A model generated the notes under the pieces. That model saw nothing but the letters and a program-made list of their open reading frames with translations. It did no database searches and had not been told where the DNA came from. A stretch of DNA of 64,000 nucleotides from a bacterium. Lineage in GTDB: Bacteria > Fidelibacterota > Marinisomatia > Marinisomatales > TCS55. Both the position numbers and the translations under genes were made by a program. Location: NCBI GenBank assembly GCA_004321715.1, contig SGYN01000005.1, positions 20,066 to 84,065 of the forward strand, read 5' to 3'. Below, one piece after another: positions 1 to 8,876 of the stretch (positions are counted from its first letter, which is position 1; each line of letters begins with the position of its first letter).

Positions 1-1
1 T

Positions 2-2971
2 GAAGAAGGAAATTCTGGTGTGTTCTTTGGGTCTATTGCTTTAAGTCATGGAACATTCCGCGTGTTTGAGGGGACGCAGGAAGAGTTTACGGATCAGGTA
101 CAAAATAGAGCGGAACAAATTCGGTTTGAAAATCCTTTATGGGATGAAGAGCAAGTTTTGGATCGCGCTAAAGCCGATATTGACAAAGCACATTTTGATG
201 CAGCTCTTATTCGATATGAAGAGGAAGTTGAGAATGCCCCATTAATGAGAACAGATGGTGCTATAAATCTTACTAGTAATGATGTTGTTACCATGACCTA
301 TGTGGATCCAGTAAATGATTGGGGTTCCTCCGAGTCTGTGGGCCTTTCTATTGGCTATCAAGGAATGTATGGTAACCAGAATGGTGCTCTTACTGCTGAA
401 AATTCTCCGTATGTTGTTACAGGAGACTTATGGGTAAATGACTACGATAGTTTACATATTCATCCAGGTGTCGAGCTTTTCATGTCTGCTAGAACGAGAT
501 TTTACGTTCGTGGAAAATTACATGCCGTAGGGACAGAACAAGATTCAATCGTAATGCGTGGCTTGAATGATAGATCTGGTTACTGGATAGGTATTAATCT
601 TGAATATGATAACAGTGCGTATAACCAAGGGATAAATACTTCCTCAACTATTTCCTATGTTCATATAGATAATGCAGGAAATTCGATTTTTGGTAACGGT
701 GCTTTGGAAGTACGCGATCGCTACGGAGATGTTTCTATTAATCACGTATTAGTTACTGGATCAGCTCGAAATGCATTACGAGTTGGTTATATGAGAGGAC
801 AATCAAATGATTCCGTTAATGTACATGTTCATCATTTTAAAGCTCCTGGACCTCAGTATACTGGAATGGAATTCAATTATAACAATTATATGAATCTTGA
901 TGTTAGTGATGTGCAGATACATAACTCTTCATACGATGCGATGCGTGTTGAGTATAATAATTCTTCTATAATGCATTTCAAAAATTTAGATATTAAAAAT
1001 AATGAAGAAGAAGCCATGAGAATTCGTTCTAATCAATCTGGATCTCAAGTAAAAGTAGAATTATCTAATTTTGTGAATAATAATCAACGATATTATTATG
1101 ATGGTATAGTAACCATAGGTGATTACGATTATAATAATGGTAGTGTGATATTTAATAATAACAACTTCATGGATAGTAATCCCGATCACCATAATAATAG
1201 TAATTTTTACTACGTCAGGGTGGATGCAAATGGAGGTAGTAGTGATCAGATCGATATGACCAGTAACTATTGGGGACAACTAGTTACTGCGGAGATGGAT
1301 TCGTTGGGAACTCGTGCAAATATATCCAAGATTTATGATAATTGGGATTCGAGTAATAGATCAGAAGTCAATTATGCAAACTGGCTTTCTAGTCCTATGA
1401 TTCGCCCTGTTAAAGTTCATGTGGAAGATACATATGTAGCCATCGGTGATACGGTAATGGTAGCCATAGATGTAATAGTTCCTTTGGATACAAGTGTTAT
1501 TTCAGCAGAATTAACGCTAACAGGATTTCAAGATCATTTGAATGTTGTTAGTGTTGAAACAGGTCAAGGTCTGGCCGGTGCTGCGGGGTGGTCTCTTGCA
1601 ACGAATGCGACAGATACCTCTTTATATATTGCAGCAGCTGGTGCGAATCCAGTGAGTGGAAGAGGAACGTTATTATGGTTGAAGTTAGCTTCTCCAGATA
1701 CTGCTTCAGGAGCGCTTGCTCCAGTCAATGTCTCTAGCGCGGTATTTGATGATGGTGGTTTTGGTTATAATGTAGATAATGGTAGCGTTACCGTTATTCA
1801 GCCACTGGTTGTAGATTTTACATTATCGGCTGATTCCGGAGCATATCCTTTAGAAGTATTATTTACTAATACGGTTACAGGTGAAAATATAGCTGAATAT
1901 ATTTGGAATTTTGGCGATGGAATGATGAGTCATGATGCCAATCCTGTTCATACATTTTTGAAACCAGGTAATTATTCAGTTTCGTTATCCTGTGTGGATG
2001 TATATGGATCGAGTACAAGCGAAGTAAAACCAAATGTTGTATCCGTTGATACGTTATTTGGTGATGTAGACTTCAATGCATCAGTTCAGGCATACGATGC
2101 AGGATTAATTTTACAGAATTCTGTTGGTTTTATCGAACTTGATGCCTTGCAAGAGCATTCTGGTAATGTGTCTGGTGATGAAGAACTTACGGCCCTTGAT
2201 GCATCTGTGATTCTGCAGTACGTTGTGCATTTGATTGATGAATTACCTCATGACACTTCCGATGGAGGGCATTTACTTGCAACGGGAGATTTTGGTATTC
2301 ATGATCAAATGTTTGCACCGGGACATATCATTGAAGTGCCAATTCACTTTAATCAAGCTTCCAATGTGTACTCTATCGAAGGTGTGGTTGAATATGATCC
2401 TGCACACATATCCTATCAGGATGTGGTTTGGGAACAACCATTTAATAATTTTATGAAAGAGTTAGTAATAGAAAGTAGTGGAGTAATCAAATTTGCATTA
2501 GCGGGAGCTTCAGCTATTGCAGAAAATGGATTGGTAGCCAAGCTTCAATTTGCTTCCAATGATGAAGTCACAATGGATGAAACAGAAATTAGTTTAATGG
2601 ATCTGCGCGTAAATGAATTGCCAGTAATTAAGTTGGCTTCTAAAGCAACTCTTTCCAGATCCCTGAGTACGGATGATCGTGTGGGAATACCAAATGAATT
2701 TGCTTTGAAGCAAAATTATCCAAACCCATTTAACCCGGTTACAAGGATATTATATGATATTCCAGAAGCAAGTAATGTGACTATTACAATCTATAACTTG
2801 CTTGGTAATCAGGTCAAAACATTGGTCTCAGGATATCAAGAACCTGGCTTTAAGACTATTTTATGGAATGCAACCAATGAACGAGGGGCTCCAGTAAGTG
2901 CCGGTATGTACCTGTACAGTATTAAAGCTGGTGATTTTCATCAAACTAAAAAAATGTTGTTATTGAAGTAA
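2..2971 (+). CDS. T9SS-secreted multidomain surface protein (beta-helix, cohesin-like, PKD, dockerin-like), 5' end outside window
   Basis: The frame is open from the first bases and shows no signal peptide, so the N-terminus lies to the left of the window; about 990 residues are visible. In order I see an Asn/Tyr/Ser-rich short-strand region (about residues 90-440) of right-handed beta-helix type, a cohesin-like beta-sandwich (about 465-590), a PKD domain (about 600-675, with YIWNFGDG), a dockerin-like pair of calcium loops (about 680-750, containing GDVDFNASVQAYDAGLIL), a second cohesin-like domain (about 755-880) and a type A T9SS sorting domain starting QNYPNPFNP and ending KKMLLLK. The protein should cross the outer membrane by T9SS and be anchored at or released from the surface. 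The target (glycan, cell or another protein) is unknown. Dockerin and cohesin modules in one chain could allow self-association, which is inference. The next gene follows after a short gap and is the same kind of protein. Confidence 0.85.
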   Translation, partial: EEGNSGVFFGSIALSHGTFRVFEGTQEEFTDQVQNRAEQIRFENPLWDEEQVLDRAKADIDKAHFDAALIRYEEEVENAPLMRTDGAINLTSNDVVTMTYVDPVNDWGSSESVGLSIGYQGMYGNQNGALTAENSPYVVTGDLWVNDYDSLHIHPGVELFMSARTRFYVRGKLHAVGTEQDSIVMRGLNDRSGYWIGINLEYDNSAYNQGINTSSTISYVHIDNAGNSIFGNGALEVRDRYGDVSINHVLVTGSARNALRVGYMRGQSNDSVNVHVHHFKAPGPQYTGMEFNYNNYMNLDVSDVQIHNSSYDAMRVEYNNSSIMHFKNLDIKNNEEEAMRIRSNQSGSQVKVELSNFVNNNQRYYYDGIVTIGDYDYNNGSVIFNNNNFMDSNPDHHNNSNFYYVRVDANGGSSDQIDMTSNYWGQLVTAEMDSLGTRANISKIYDNWDSSNRSEVNYANWLSSPMIRPVKVHVEDTYVAIGDTVMVAIDVIVPLDTSVISAELTLTGFQDHLNVVSVETGQGLAGAAGWSLATNATDTSLYIAAAGANPVSGRGTLLWLKLASPDTASGALAPVNVSSAVFDDGGFGYNVDNGSVTVIQPLVVDFTLSADSGAYPLEVLFTNTVTGENIAEYIWNFGDGMMSHDANPVHTFLKPGNYSVSLSCVDVYGSSTSEVKPNVVSVDTLFGDVDFNASVQAYDAGLILQNSVGFIELDALQEHSGNVSGDEELTALDASVILQYVVHLIDELPHDTSDGGHLLATGDFGIHDQMFAPGHIIEVPIHFNQASNVYSIEGVVEYDPAHISYQDVVWEQPFNNFMKELVIESSGVIKFALAGASAIAENGLVAKLQFASNDEVTMDETEISLMDLRVNELPVIKLASKATLSRSLSTDDRVGIPNEFALKQNYPNPFNPVTRILYDIPEASNVTITIYNLLGNQVKTLVSGYQEPGFKTILWNATNERGAPVSAGMYLYSIKAGDFHQTKKMLLLK

Positions 2972-3007
2972 TCTGAGGATGCTTGAATTGGATACACAAA
3001 CTTCAAT

Positions 3008-3011
3008 GGAG
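3008..3011 (+). promoter_or_regulatory. Shine-Dalgarno GGAG deciding the start of the second T9SS protein
   Basis: GGAG lies six bases before the ATG at 3018. It supports that start over the earlier in-frame ATG at 2979, which would add a polar extension in front of the signal region. Confidence 0.6.
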
Positions 3012-3017
3012 AATATT

Positions 3018-5663
3018 ATGTTTAAGAAAATGAAATTTAGCTTTTTAATTAATCCGGTACGATACGCTAAGAAACTTATTGCGTTTACAATGAGCGCGGT
3101 GGTGTTTCTTTCTGCTCAAACTACCATAGAAATGAATGTGGATATGCGTTGCAGTCCAGTAGGCTTCTCTACGGTAACTGTCACTGGTCCTTTTTGTAAT
3201 TGGTGTGGTAGTGAAGGATGGAATGATCTATCAGATCCGGACGGAGATGGTATTTTTACGATGCAGTTCGAAACCAATAATTCATCTGTAGAATATAAAT
3301 ATATTGTGGATAATTGGTCTTATCAGGAGAACTTGATTGATGACATGCAAGATGGTGCAGATTGCGCACCGTTTACGGACTATTCAGGTTATGCAAATAG
3401 ACAATGGGATCTAAATGAAGATGGTGATTATGTCATGGATACATTTGATCAATGTGAGTTGTGTATACCAGATGAGGAAGTTGCCCACATAGATGTTTCA
3501 GAAGAAGAAGCATTGCCAGGAGAAAACGTTTCTGTTATTGTAAATATTCATGCTGATGAGTATATGCTAGGTACAGGTAGTTTTACAGGTGAATATTACC
3601 AAGGAAATCCAGGACCATCACCAGAGTTTGGAGAACTTGTTTTAACTCGAGAAGACCCTGTCGTTGATTTTTATTGGGGTGAAAATCCTCCAGATCCTAG
3701 TATGGAACCTGAATACTTTCAAGTTCGATGGACAGGAGATGTTTATGCGAATGAAGAAGGAACATATAATTTTAGCACATGGAGCGATGATGGCGTTCGT
3801 TTAATGGTAGATGGGGATACCTTAATTGATCAATGGTTTGATTATGGTGGAGCAAATTTTAGTGCAGATGTAAATTTAAATCAAGGTATGCATGAAGTAG
3901 TGCTAGAGTATTATGAAAATGAAGGTGGTGCAGGAGTAACCTTTTGGTGGATAAGAACGGAAGGATTTCAAGATTTAGTACATCCAGAAGGAGCAGAGAG
4001 GTTTCTTAATGCAGCAGAGTTTGAGTTTGCTGGATTTCAGAATCATCCTGTGGATTTTACTGGTATTTCTCTTGATCCATCCTTTGATGATTGGTCTATG
4101 GACTTTAATAATACGGATTCCGTATTGTATGTTGCTATGGCTGGCGCCAATGGAGTCCATATGTCAGAACTTGGAACATTATTTACCCTTGATTTTCAAG
4201 TAAATGACGATGCACCGGAAGGTGATATACCAGTAGATGTTGTTCATGGACTATTGAATGCACATAGCCCATATTGGGAAGTAGATCAAGGTGGAATTTG
4301 GGTTATGGATGAACAGCCAACAGCATTTGACCTACTGTCACCAGATGATAATTATTCATTAAACATTGATCAGTCAAACCTGAATGAAAGTACTACCTTT
4401 TCTTGGGAAGCATCAACGGATCCTGAAGGGAATGATATAGATTATATAATTTATTATTCACCCATTATGATTTTACCAGATGGAAGTGAGTATTCACCTG
4501 GTTGGGTTCTCAATTTTACTGAATCATCAAATTCATTTGATCTTTCCCATCAGGGTGTAGTTGAAGCGCTCTCATCATTTCAAGCGACTACAGCAGGTGT
4601 TTGGTGGTCTGTTGCTGCTACTGATGGAGAATGGTTTCCATCATTGGATTTCTATGGAGATGGTCAAGCAGAGGTTCAAAATAACGATAATTTGAATTTC
4701 GGATCAGGTGATTTTTCTGTGTCGTTATGGTTCAAACATTATGGCCAATGGGATTCACTTCAAGTAGTGCAACAATTATTAGCAAAACATGATGGCGGAT
4801 CAGATAGTTATGAATTACAGCTATGGAAAGAGAATGATGACATGGTTTTCCTTAGCGGGATTGTTGGGGGTGATCTTCTTGTTGCAGATGTACCATTTCG
4901 TGAGCGTCATTTATCTTATTTAGTTTTATCTAGAACAAATGGTCAAGTATCAATGTATATAGATGGAGAGAATGTTGGGGAAATGGAATCAGCTGGAAAT
5001 ACTACTTCGAATGGTAACCTGGTTTTTGGGTATGATACTCATTCTGATGGTGAAAATCTCAGAGGATCAATGACTGATGTAACACTGTATTCTTCAGGAC
5101 TTACACCTGAAAGTGTCGCTACTTTATTTGAAGATGGTCCGCATAGTGATATCAATATTCCTGAAGAACCAAATTTAGTTGCGCATTGGCCAATGGATGG
5201 GGACAATCAAGATCCTGATTTAGTGGGCATTATGGAAGAAGTAATTAATGGAAATAATGGTACCTTAACTAATGCATGGTGGGCTGCAGTTGCTAGTGGC
5301 TATGAAACGTATGCAGAAAATGGTGGTTGGAATTTTAGTGTTGATATTTCTGGAGCATTATCGGTAGATGATATTAGCATGCCTATGGAATTCGCATTAC
5401 ACCAAAATTATCCAAACCCATTTAACCCTACAACATCAATACGGTATGATTTACCGAATGCAGGGAAAGTTACAATGACTATTTATGATATGATGGGACG
5501 CGAAGTAAGGACATTGGTGAATAATAATGTGGACGCTGGTTTTCAATCAGTCACATGGGATGCAACAAATAATTTTGGAAGCCCTGTTGGTGCAGGTGTG
5601 TATATTTATCAAATAAAAGCAGATGGGTATATGCAAAGTAAAAAAATGATTCTTTTAAAATAA
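3018..5663 (+). CDS. T9SS-secreted protein with PA14 domain nested in a cohesin-like domain, plus LamG-like domain
   Basis: Secreted protein of 881 residues. After a basic N-region and hydrophobic segment ending near VVFLSAQ there is a short beta-rich, Trp-rich domain of starch-binding/CBM type (about 30-125) with a Cys pair, then a calcium-loop-like piece (DLNEDGDYVMD). A cohesin-like domain starts near AHIDVSEEE (about 155) but is interrupted by a PA14 domain (about 187-325, with WSDDGVRLMVDGD) and resumes at AAEFEFAGFQNH. A LamG/concanavalin-type domain follows (about 540-700). The C-terminus is a canonical T9SS type A sorting domain (HQNYPNPFNPTTSIRYDLP; tail KKMILLK). PA14 and LamG modules usually bind carbohydrate; no catalytic module is recognised, so an adhesin or glycan-binding role is the likeliest reading. 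It probably shares a transcript with the upstream surface-protein gene and is followed by a strong terminator. Confidence 0.85.
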   Translation: MFKKMKFSFLINPVRYAKKLIAFTMSAVVFLSAQTTIEMNVDMRCSPVGFSTVTVTGPFCNWCGSEGWNDLSDPDGDGIFTMQFETNNSSVEYKYIVDNWSYQENLIDDMQDGADCAPFTDYSGYANRQWDLNEDGDYVMDTFDQCELCIPDEEVAHIDVSEEEALPGENVSVIVNIHADEYMLGTGSFTGEYYQGNPGPSPEFGELVLTREDPVVDFYWGENPPDPSMEPEYFQVRWTGDVYANEEGTYNFSTWSDDGVRLMVDGDTLIDQWFDYGGANFSADVNLNQGMHEVVLEYYENEGGAGVTFWWIRTEGFQDLVHPEGAERFLNAAEFEFAGFQNHPVDFTGISLDPSFDDWSMDFNNTDSVLYVAMAGANGVHMSELGTLFTLDFQVNDDAPEGDIPVDVVHGLLNAHSPYWEVDQGGIWVMDEQPTAFDLLSPDDNYSLNIDQSNLNESTTFSWEASTDPEGNDIDYIIYYSPIMILPDGSEYSPGWVLNFTESSNSFDLSHQGVVEALSSFQATTAGVWWSVAATDGEWFPSLDFYGDGQAEVQNNDNLNFGSGDFSVSLWFKHYGQWDSLQVVQQLLAKHDGGSDSYELQLWKENDDMVFLSGIVGGDLLVADVPFRERHLSYLVLSRTNGQVSMYIDGENVGEMESAGNTTSNGNLVFGYDTHSDGENLRGSMTDVTLYSSGLTPESVATLFEDGPHSDINIPEEPNLVAHWPMDGDNQDPDLVGIMEEVINGNNGTLTNAWWAAVASGYETYAENGGWNFSVDISGALSVDDISMPMEFALHQNYPNPFNPTTSIRYDLPNAGKVTMTIYDMMGREVRTLVNNNVDAGFQSVTWDATNNFGSPVGAGVYIYQIKADGYMQSKKMILLK

Positions 5664-5687
5664 TCTAATTACTTAATTCAAGTATAG

Positions 5688-5715
5688 AAAGCCCCACTTT
5701 ATTGTGGGGCTTTTT
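5688..5715 (+). terminator. Intrinsic terminator after the surface-protein pair
   Basis: A seven-base-pair perfect stem GCCCCAC / GTGGGGC with loop TTTATT is followed by a run of T and preceded by A. It ends the transcript of the two surface-protein genes. Confidence 0.9.
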
Positions 5716-5769
5716 ATTTATTCAAAACTTGGATATGTTATACTATTCATCAATATATTCTTCATAGAT

Positions 5770-6819
5770 ATGGATTGGATAAAAGAAAATTTTGCTCTCA
5801 TCAGTGATCATCCGCTACTATTAAGTGCTCTAATAGCATTATCATCTATTTTTATTGCAAAGTTAGCCGATATCATTCTAACAAGTTTGTTAAGTAGAGT
5901 TGTGAGAAAAACTGTTAGTGATCTTGATGATAAAATACTGGAATTATTTCATAAACCTATTTTTTATTCTCTATTATTTATTGGATTTTCTTTTTCTGTA
6001 AAAGTTGCTCAATTACCTAGCTATATAGACTATGCACTAGTAGGTGTATTTAAAACAATAACAATATTTATTTGGTTTATTGTACTTCTAAAAGTGTTTT
6101 CTTTAACAGTCAAATGGACGGCAAAACAGTCCTCTAATCCCCTATTACAGCATCGTACCCTGCCACTGTTTAATAATCTTGGAAAAATAGTCATTGTAGT
6201 CTTTGGTATTTATTTTATTCTTTTAAGTTGGGATATTAATATTAATGGATTCTTAGCATCAGCTGGTGTCCTAGGTATTGTTTTAGGTCTAGCGGCACAG
6301 GATACAGTATCCAATTTATTTGCAGGAATATTTTTAATGGCTGATTCACCATTTAAAGAAGGGGATTATATTCTTTTAGACACGGGTGAAAGAGGGTATG
6401 TAAAAAAGATGGGAATTCGTTCCACTCGATTTATGACACGAGATGATATTGAAATTACTATTCCTAATTCTGTAATTGCATCATCAAAAATTGTCAATGA
6501 AAGTGGCGGCCCACAAGATATTGAACGAGTACGAATCAATATTGTGGTAGCATATGGATCGGATATTGATGAAGTAAAAGATGTATTAAAAGAAATTGCA
6601 TTAAATAACTCGAATGTATTAAAAGATCCAGAGCCAAGAGTTCGTTTTAGAAAATTTTCATCATCTGGATTGAAACTACAATTACTGTTTTGGATATATA
6701 AGCCTGCTATTCGCGGAAGAACAGTTGATGCAGTTAACACAGATATTTACAAAACGTTTTCTAAAAGAAAAATTATTATTCCTTTTCCCACAGTTAATCT
6801 GATTACAAAAGATACATAA
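5770..6819 (+). CDS. MscS-family mechanosensitive ion channel
   Basis: Inner-membrane channel of 349 residues expected to open under membrane tension and release solutes on osmotic down-shock. Several hydrophobic segments precede the pore helix, which has the Gly/Ala-rich signature ASAGVLGIVLGLAAQDTVSN, followed by the MscS beta domain (GIFLMADSPFKEGDYI, then IPNSVIASSKIVN) and the alpha/beta C-terminal domain. I use the ATG at 5770; an in-frame GTG further upstream falls inside the preceding terminator hairpin and is unlikely. The next gene begins 10 bases after the stop and may be co-transcribed. Confidence 0.93.
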   Translation: MDWIKENFALISDHPLLLSALIALSSIFIAKLADIILTSLLSRVVRKTVSDLDDKILELFHKPIFYSLLFIGFSFSVKVAQLPSYIDYALVGVFKTITIFIWFIVLLKVFSLTVKWTAKQSSNPLLQHRTLPLFNNLGKIVIVVFGIYFILLSWDININGFLASAGVLGIVLGLAAQDTVSNLFAGIFLMADSPFKEGDYILLDTGERGYVKKMGIRSTRFMTRDDIEITIPNSVIASSKIVNESGGPQDIERVRINIVVAYGSDIDEVKDVLKEIALNNSNVLKDPEPRVRFRKFSSSGLKLQLLFWIYKPAIRGRTVDAVNTDIYKTFSKRKIIIPFPTVNLITKDT

Positions 6820-6829
6820 ATATCCTTTC

Positions 6830-7858
6830 GTGAAAATTCAGCGAAGAAATTTTCATATTTTATTTTCTGCAGCAGTTTTCATTTTATTCACCGTAATGCA
6901 TTTGTTACAAGCTGATCAAGTCAGTGGCTCTTTATTATTCTCTCTACTTCTATTTGGATTTTTAATTTTTACATTAGTAAGTATGGCTGATCCAAGCGTT
7001 ATTGATTCTTTGCAACGCCGATTTGGAAATAATATACTTTCTGCATTAATACCATTGACTGGATTATTTGTTATTACAATAGGTTATTTAATATTACTGA
7101 ACCGTTTGACAATAATTGGTGTTACGACGTCATTCTTGTACCTATATACCCCAGCATTATTATTATGGTATGATAGGAAGTATGATCAGCTAATGACTTG
7201 GAATAACTTAACTGCAATCTTAATTGTATGGTTATTTATTGAGTTAAATCTGGTTCCAAATGTTTCTATCCCAAAAGATGGTGGAGTCTTATTCTTTTTA
7301 TTAATTGCATTAAACAGTATTGTATATAGTTTTCTCATTATTAGAAGACTGGATTCGATCGGGTTTCGATTACAGCCAAATAAAGATGATTGGAAATATT
7401 CTTGTATATATTTAGGATTATTTATTGCCTTTTTTGCTATACCCATAGGATTTTTAACTAACTTTATTAATCAAACAACTGAATGGATGCCACTATGGCA
7501 ATTTCCTATTATACTTTTAGGAATATTTTTATTTACTGGTCTTCCAGAAGAATTATTATTTCGTGGATTAATACATAATCTTTTAGCAAAACGATTTAGC
7601 AAAACGTCACCCTTACTCATATTATTCTTTTCTTCTATTATTTTTGGATTTGCTCATATTAATAATAATGATCCCCCATTTATTTACATTCATTTGTTTG
7701 GTAATGAGTTTCCTATTCCATGGGCTTATATCATTTTATCCAGTGTCGCAGGATGGTTTTATGGGCTTGCATATATTCGTACTGGTAGTATTTTGGCTCC
7801 TGCAATATTGCATGCTATGGTTGATGGATGGTGGGTGTATTTTTTCAATCCCAATTAA
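6830..7858 (+). CDS. CPBP-family intramembrane metalloprotease (CAAX protease-like)
   Basis: Polytopic membrane protein of 342 residues with a C-terminal CPBP/Abi domain. The diagnostic motifs are present in order: EELLFRG (the EExxxR motif, about residue 240), FGFAHINN (FxxxH) and HAMVDGWW near the end. The Glu and His residues are the expected active-site/metal residues of this Rce1-like glutamate-dependent family. Its substrate cannot be read from sequence; bacterial members act in protein maturation, bacteriocin self-immunity or envelope maintenance. Translation starts at a GTG just downstream of the mscS-like stop, which suggests coupling. Confidence 0.88.
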   Translation: MKIQRRNFHILFSAAVFILFTVMHLLQADQVSGSLLFSLLLFGFLIFTLVSMADPSVIDSLQRRFGNNILSALIPLTGLFVITIGYLILLNRLTIIGVTTSFLYLYTPALLLWYDRKYDQLMTWNNLTAILIVWLFIELNLVPNVSIPKDGGVLFFLLIALNSIVYSFLIIRRLDSIGFRLQPNKDDWKYSCIYLGLFIAFFAIPIGFLTNFINQTTEWMPLWQFPIILLGIFLFTGLPEELLFRGLIHNLLAKRFSKTSPLLILFFSSIIFGFAHINNNDPPFIYIHLFGNEFPIPWAYIILSSVAGWFYGLAYIRTGSILAPAILHAMVDGWWVYFFNPN

Positions 7859-7873
7859 CAGATAAGGAAAATT

Positions 7874-8230
7874 ATGATCGATATAATATTAAAAAGATTC
7901 GATTCTCCAGATCAAGTAAGAGAATTTGATAAAGGAACATTTGAAATTATTGATATGGGAAAAATGACAATTGGTAAAGCAACGTATGCACCTGGATGGA
8001 AGTGGTCTACTGATGTTTCTCCTCTTTCAGGTACAGAATTTTGTGAAGTGGAGCATTTAGGAATGGTTCTTTCAGGCAGCGCTACTGTAGCATTTGAAAA
8101 TGGTGAAACGTATATTTTGAAAGCAGGCGATATTTTTTATGTTTCACCATTGCCACATGATAGTTGGGTTGTTGGAGATGAAGAATATATTTCTTTACAT
8201 TTTTTAGGAGCTGAAAAATATGCAGATTAA
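7874..8230 (+). CDS. Small cupin-domain protein
   Basis: Single-domain cupin of 118 residues. The beta-barrel signature is visible around GMVLSGSATVAFENG and AGDIFYVSPLPHDSW, where PxPHDSW supplies the His of the second cupin motif. Cupins of this size bind a metal or small ligand; some act as isomerases or sensors. No signal peptide is present, so it should be cytoplasmic. It lies 15 bases after the CPBP protease gene and 14 before the NUDIX gene, so these are probably one transcript, but nothing links their functions clearly. Confidence 0.85.
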   Translation: MIDIILKRFDSPDQVREFDKGTFEIIDMGKMTIGKATYAPGWKWSTDVSPLSGTEFCEVEHLGMVLSGSATVAFENGETYILKAGDIFYVSPLPHDSWVVGDEEYISLHFLGAEKYAD

Positions 8231-8244
8231 ATCAAACGAGATAG

Positions 8245-8778
8245 ATGAGCTTGTTAAGAGAATTAATTAAAAAATATTGCGTACGGTATCCCAATGAAAG
8301 GAAAGCACAGGCCATTCAATCATTTCTTGTAATGGACAAGAATCCATTTTCAAGGAGTAATCCACATGGCCATTTTACTGGTTCTGCATGGATTGTAAAT
8401 CCAGATAAAAGTAAAACATTAATGACTCATCATAAAAAAATTGGAAAATGGTTACAGTTAGGTGGCCATGCTGATGGAGAAGAAGATTTGATGAATGTCT
8501 CTCTGCGTGAGGCGAAAGAAGAATCTGGTTTAAGTAATTTTGCGATAGTTAGTGAAGAAATATTTGATATGGATATTCATGAGGTTCCATCAATTGGATC
8601 TGAACCAAAACATTTACATTATGATATTCGATTCATATTAGAAGCCAATCCAGATACGGAATCCGTATCTATAAGTGATGAATCATATGATGTTGCTTGG
8701 ATAGAATTAGATAGAGTGCATCAACTCAATGCGGAAGAATCAATAATGCGAATGGTAAATAAAACCAGAATGCTTTGA
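8245..8778 (+). CDS. NUDIX hydrolase
   Basis: Cytoplasmic NUDIX-fold pyrophosphohydrolase of 177 residues. A full NUDIX box (GX5EX7REUXEEXGU) spans residues 74-96: it begins GHADGEED and ends REAKEESGL, and supplies the Glu residues that bind the catalytic divalent metal. The fold is preceded by an N-terminal segment of about 40 residues. The likely substrate is a nucleoside diphosphate linked to another group, such as a damaged nucleotide or sugar nucleotide, but the exact specificity cannot be told. It is the last gene of the run starting with the MscS channel. Confidence 0.92.
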   Translation: MSLLRELIKKYCVRYPNERKAQAIQSFLVMDKNPFSRSNPHGHFTGSAWIVNPDKSKTLMTHHKKIGKWLQLGGHADGEEDLMNVSLREAKEESGLSNFAIVSEEIFDMDIHEVPSIGSEPKHLHYDIRFILEANPDTESVSISDESYDVAWIELDRVHQLNAEESIMRMVNKTRML

Positions 8779-8858
8779 TAATAATAACATATTTATTTTT
8801 TCTTTTTATTAATTGAATCTTTTCTTTAAGCATCCTATTTTGTTTTGTAGCAAAAATC

Positions 8859-8864
8859 AAGGAG
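8859..8864 (+). promoter_or_regulatory. Shine-Dalgarno AAGGAG of the TonB receptor gene
   Basis: AAGGAG lies 12 bases before the ATG, a longer spacing than usual. It sits in a 98-base gap that probably also holds the promoter of the receptor gene. Confidence 0.5.
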
Positions 8865-8876
8865 CTTGATACCATT

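Noticed and set aside
5704..5769. In-frame GTG extension of the MscS gene
   Set aside because: It begins inside the terminator hairpin of the upstream transcript.
6366..6740. 124-codon minus-strand frame inside the MscS gene
   Set aside because: The plus-strand frame contains the diagnostic MscS pore and beta domain.
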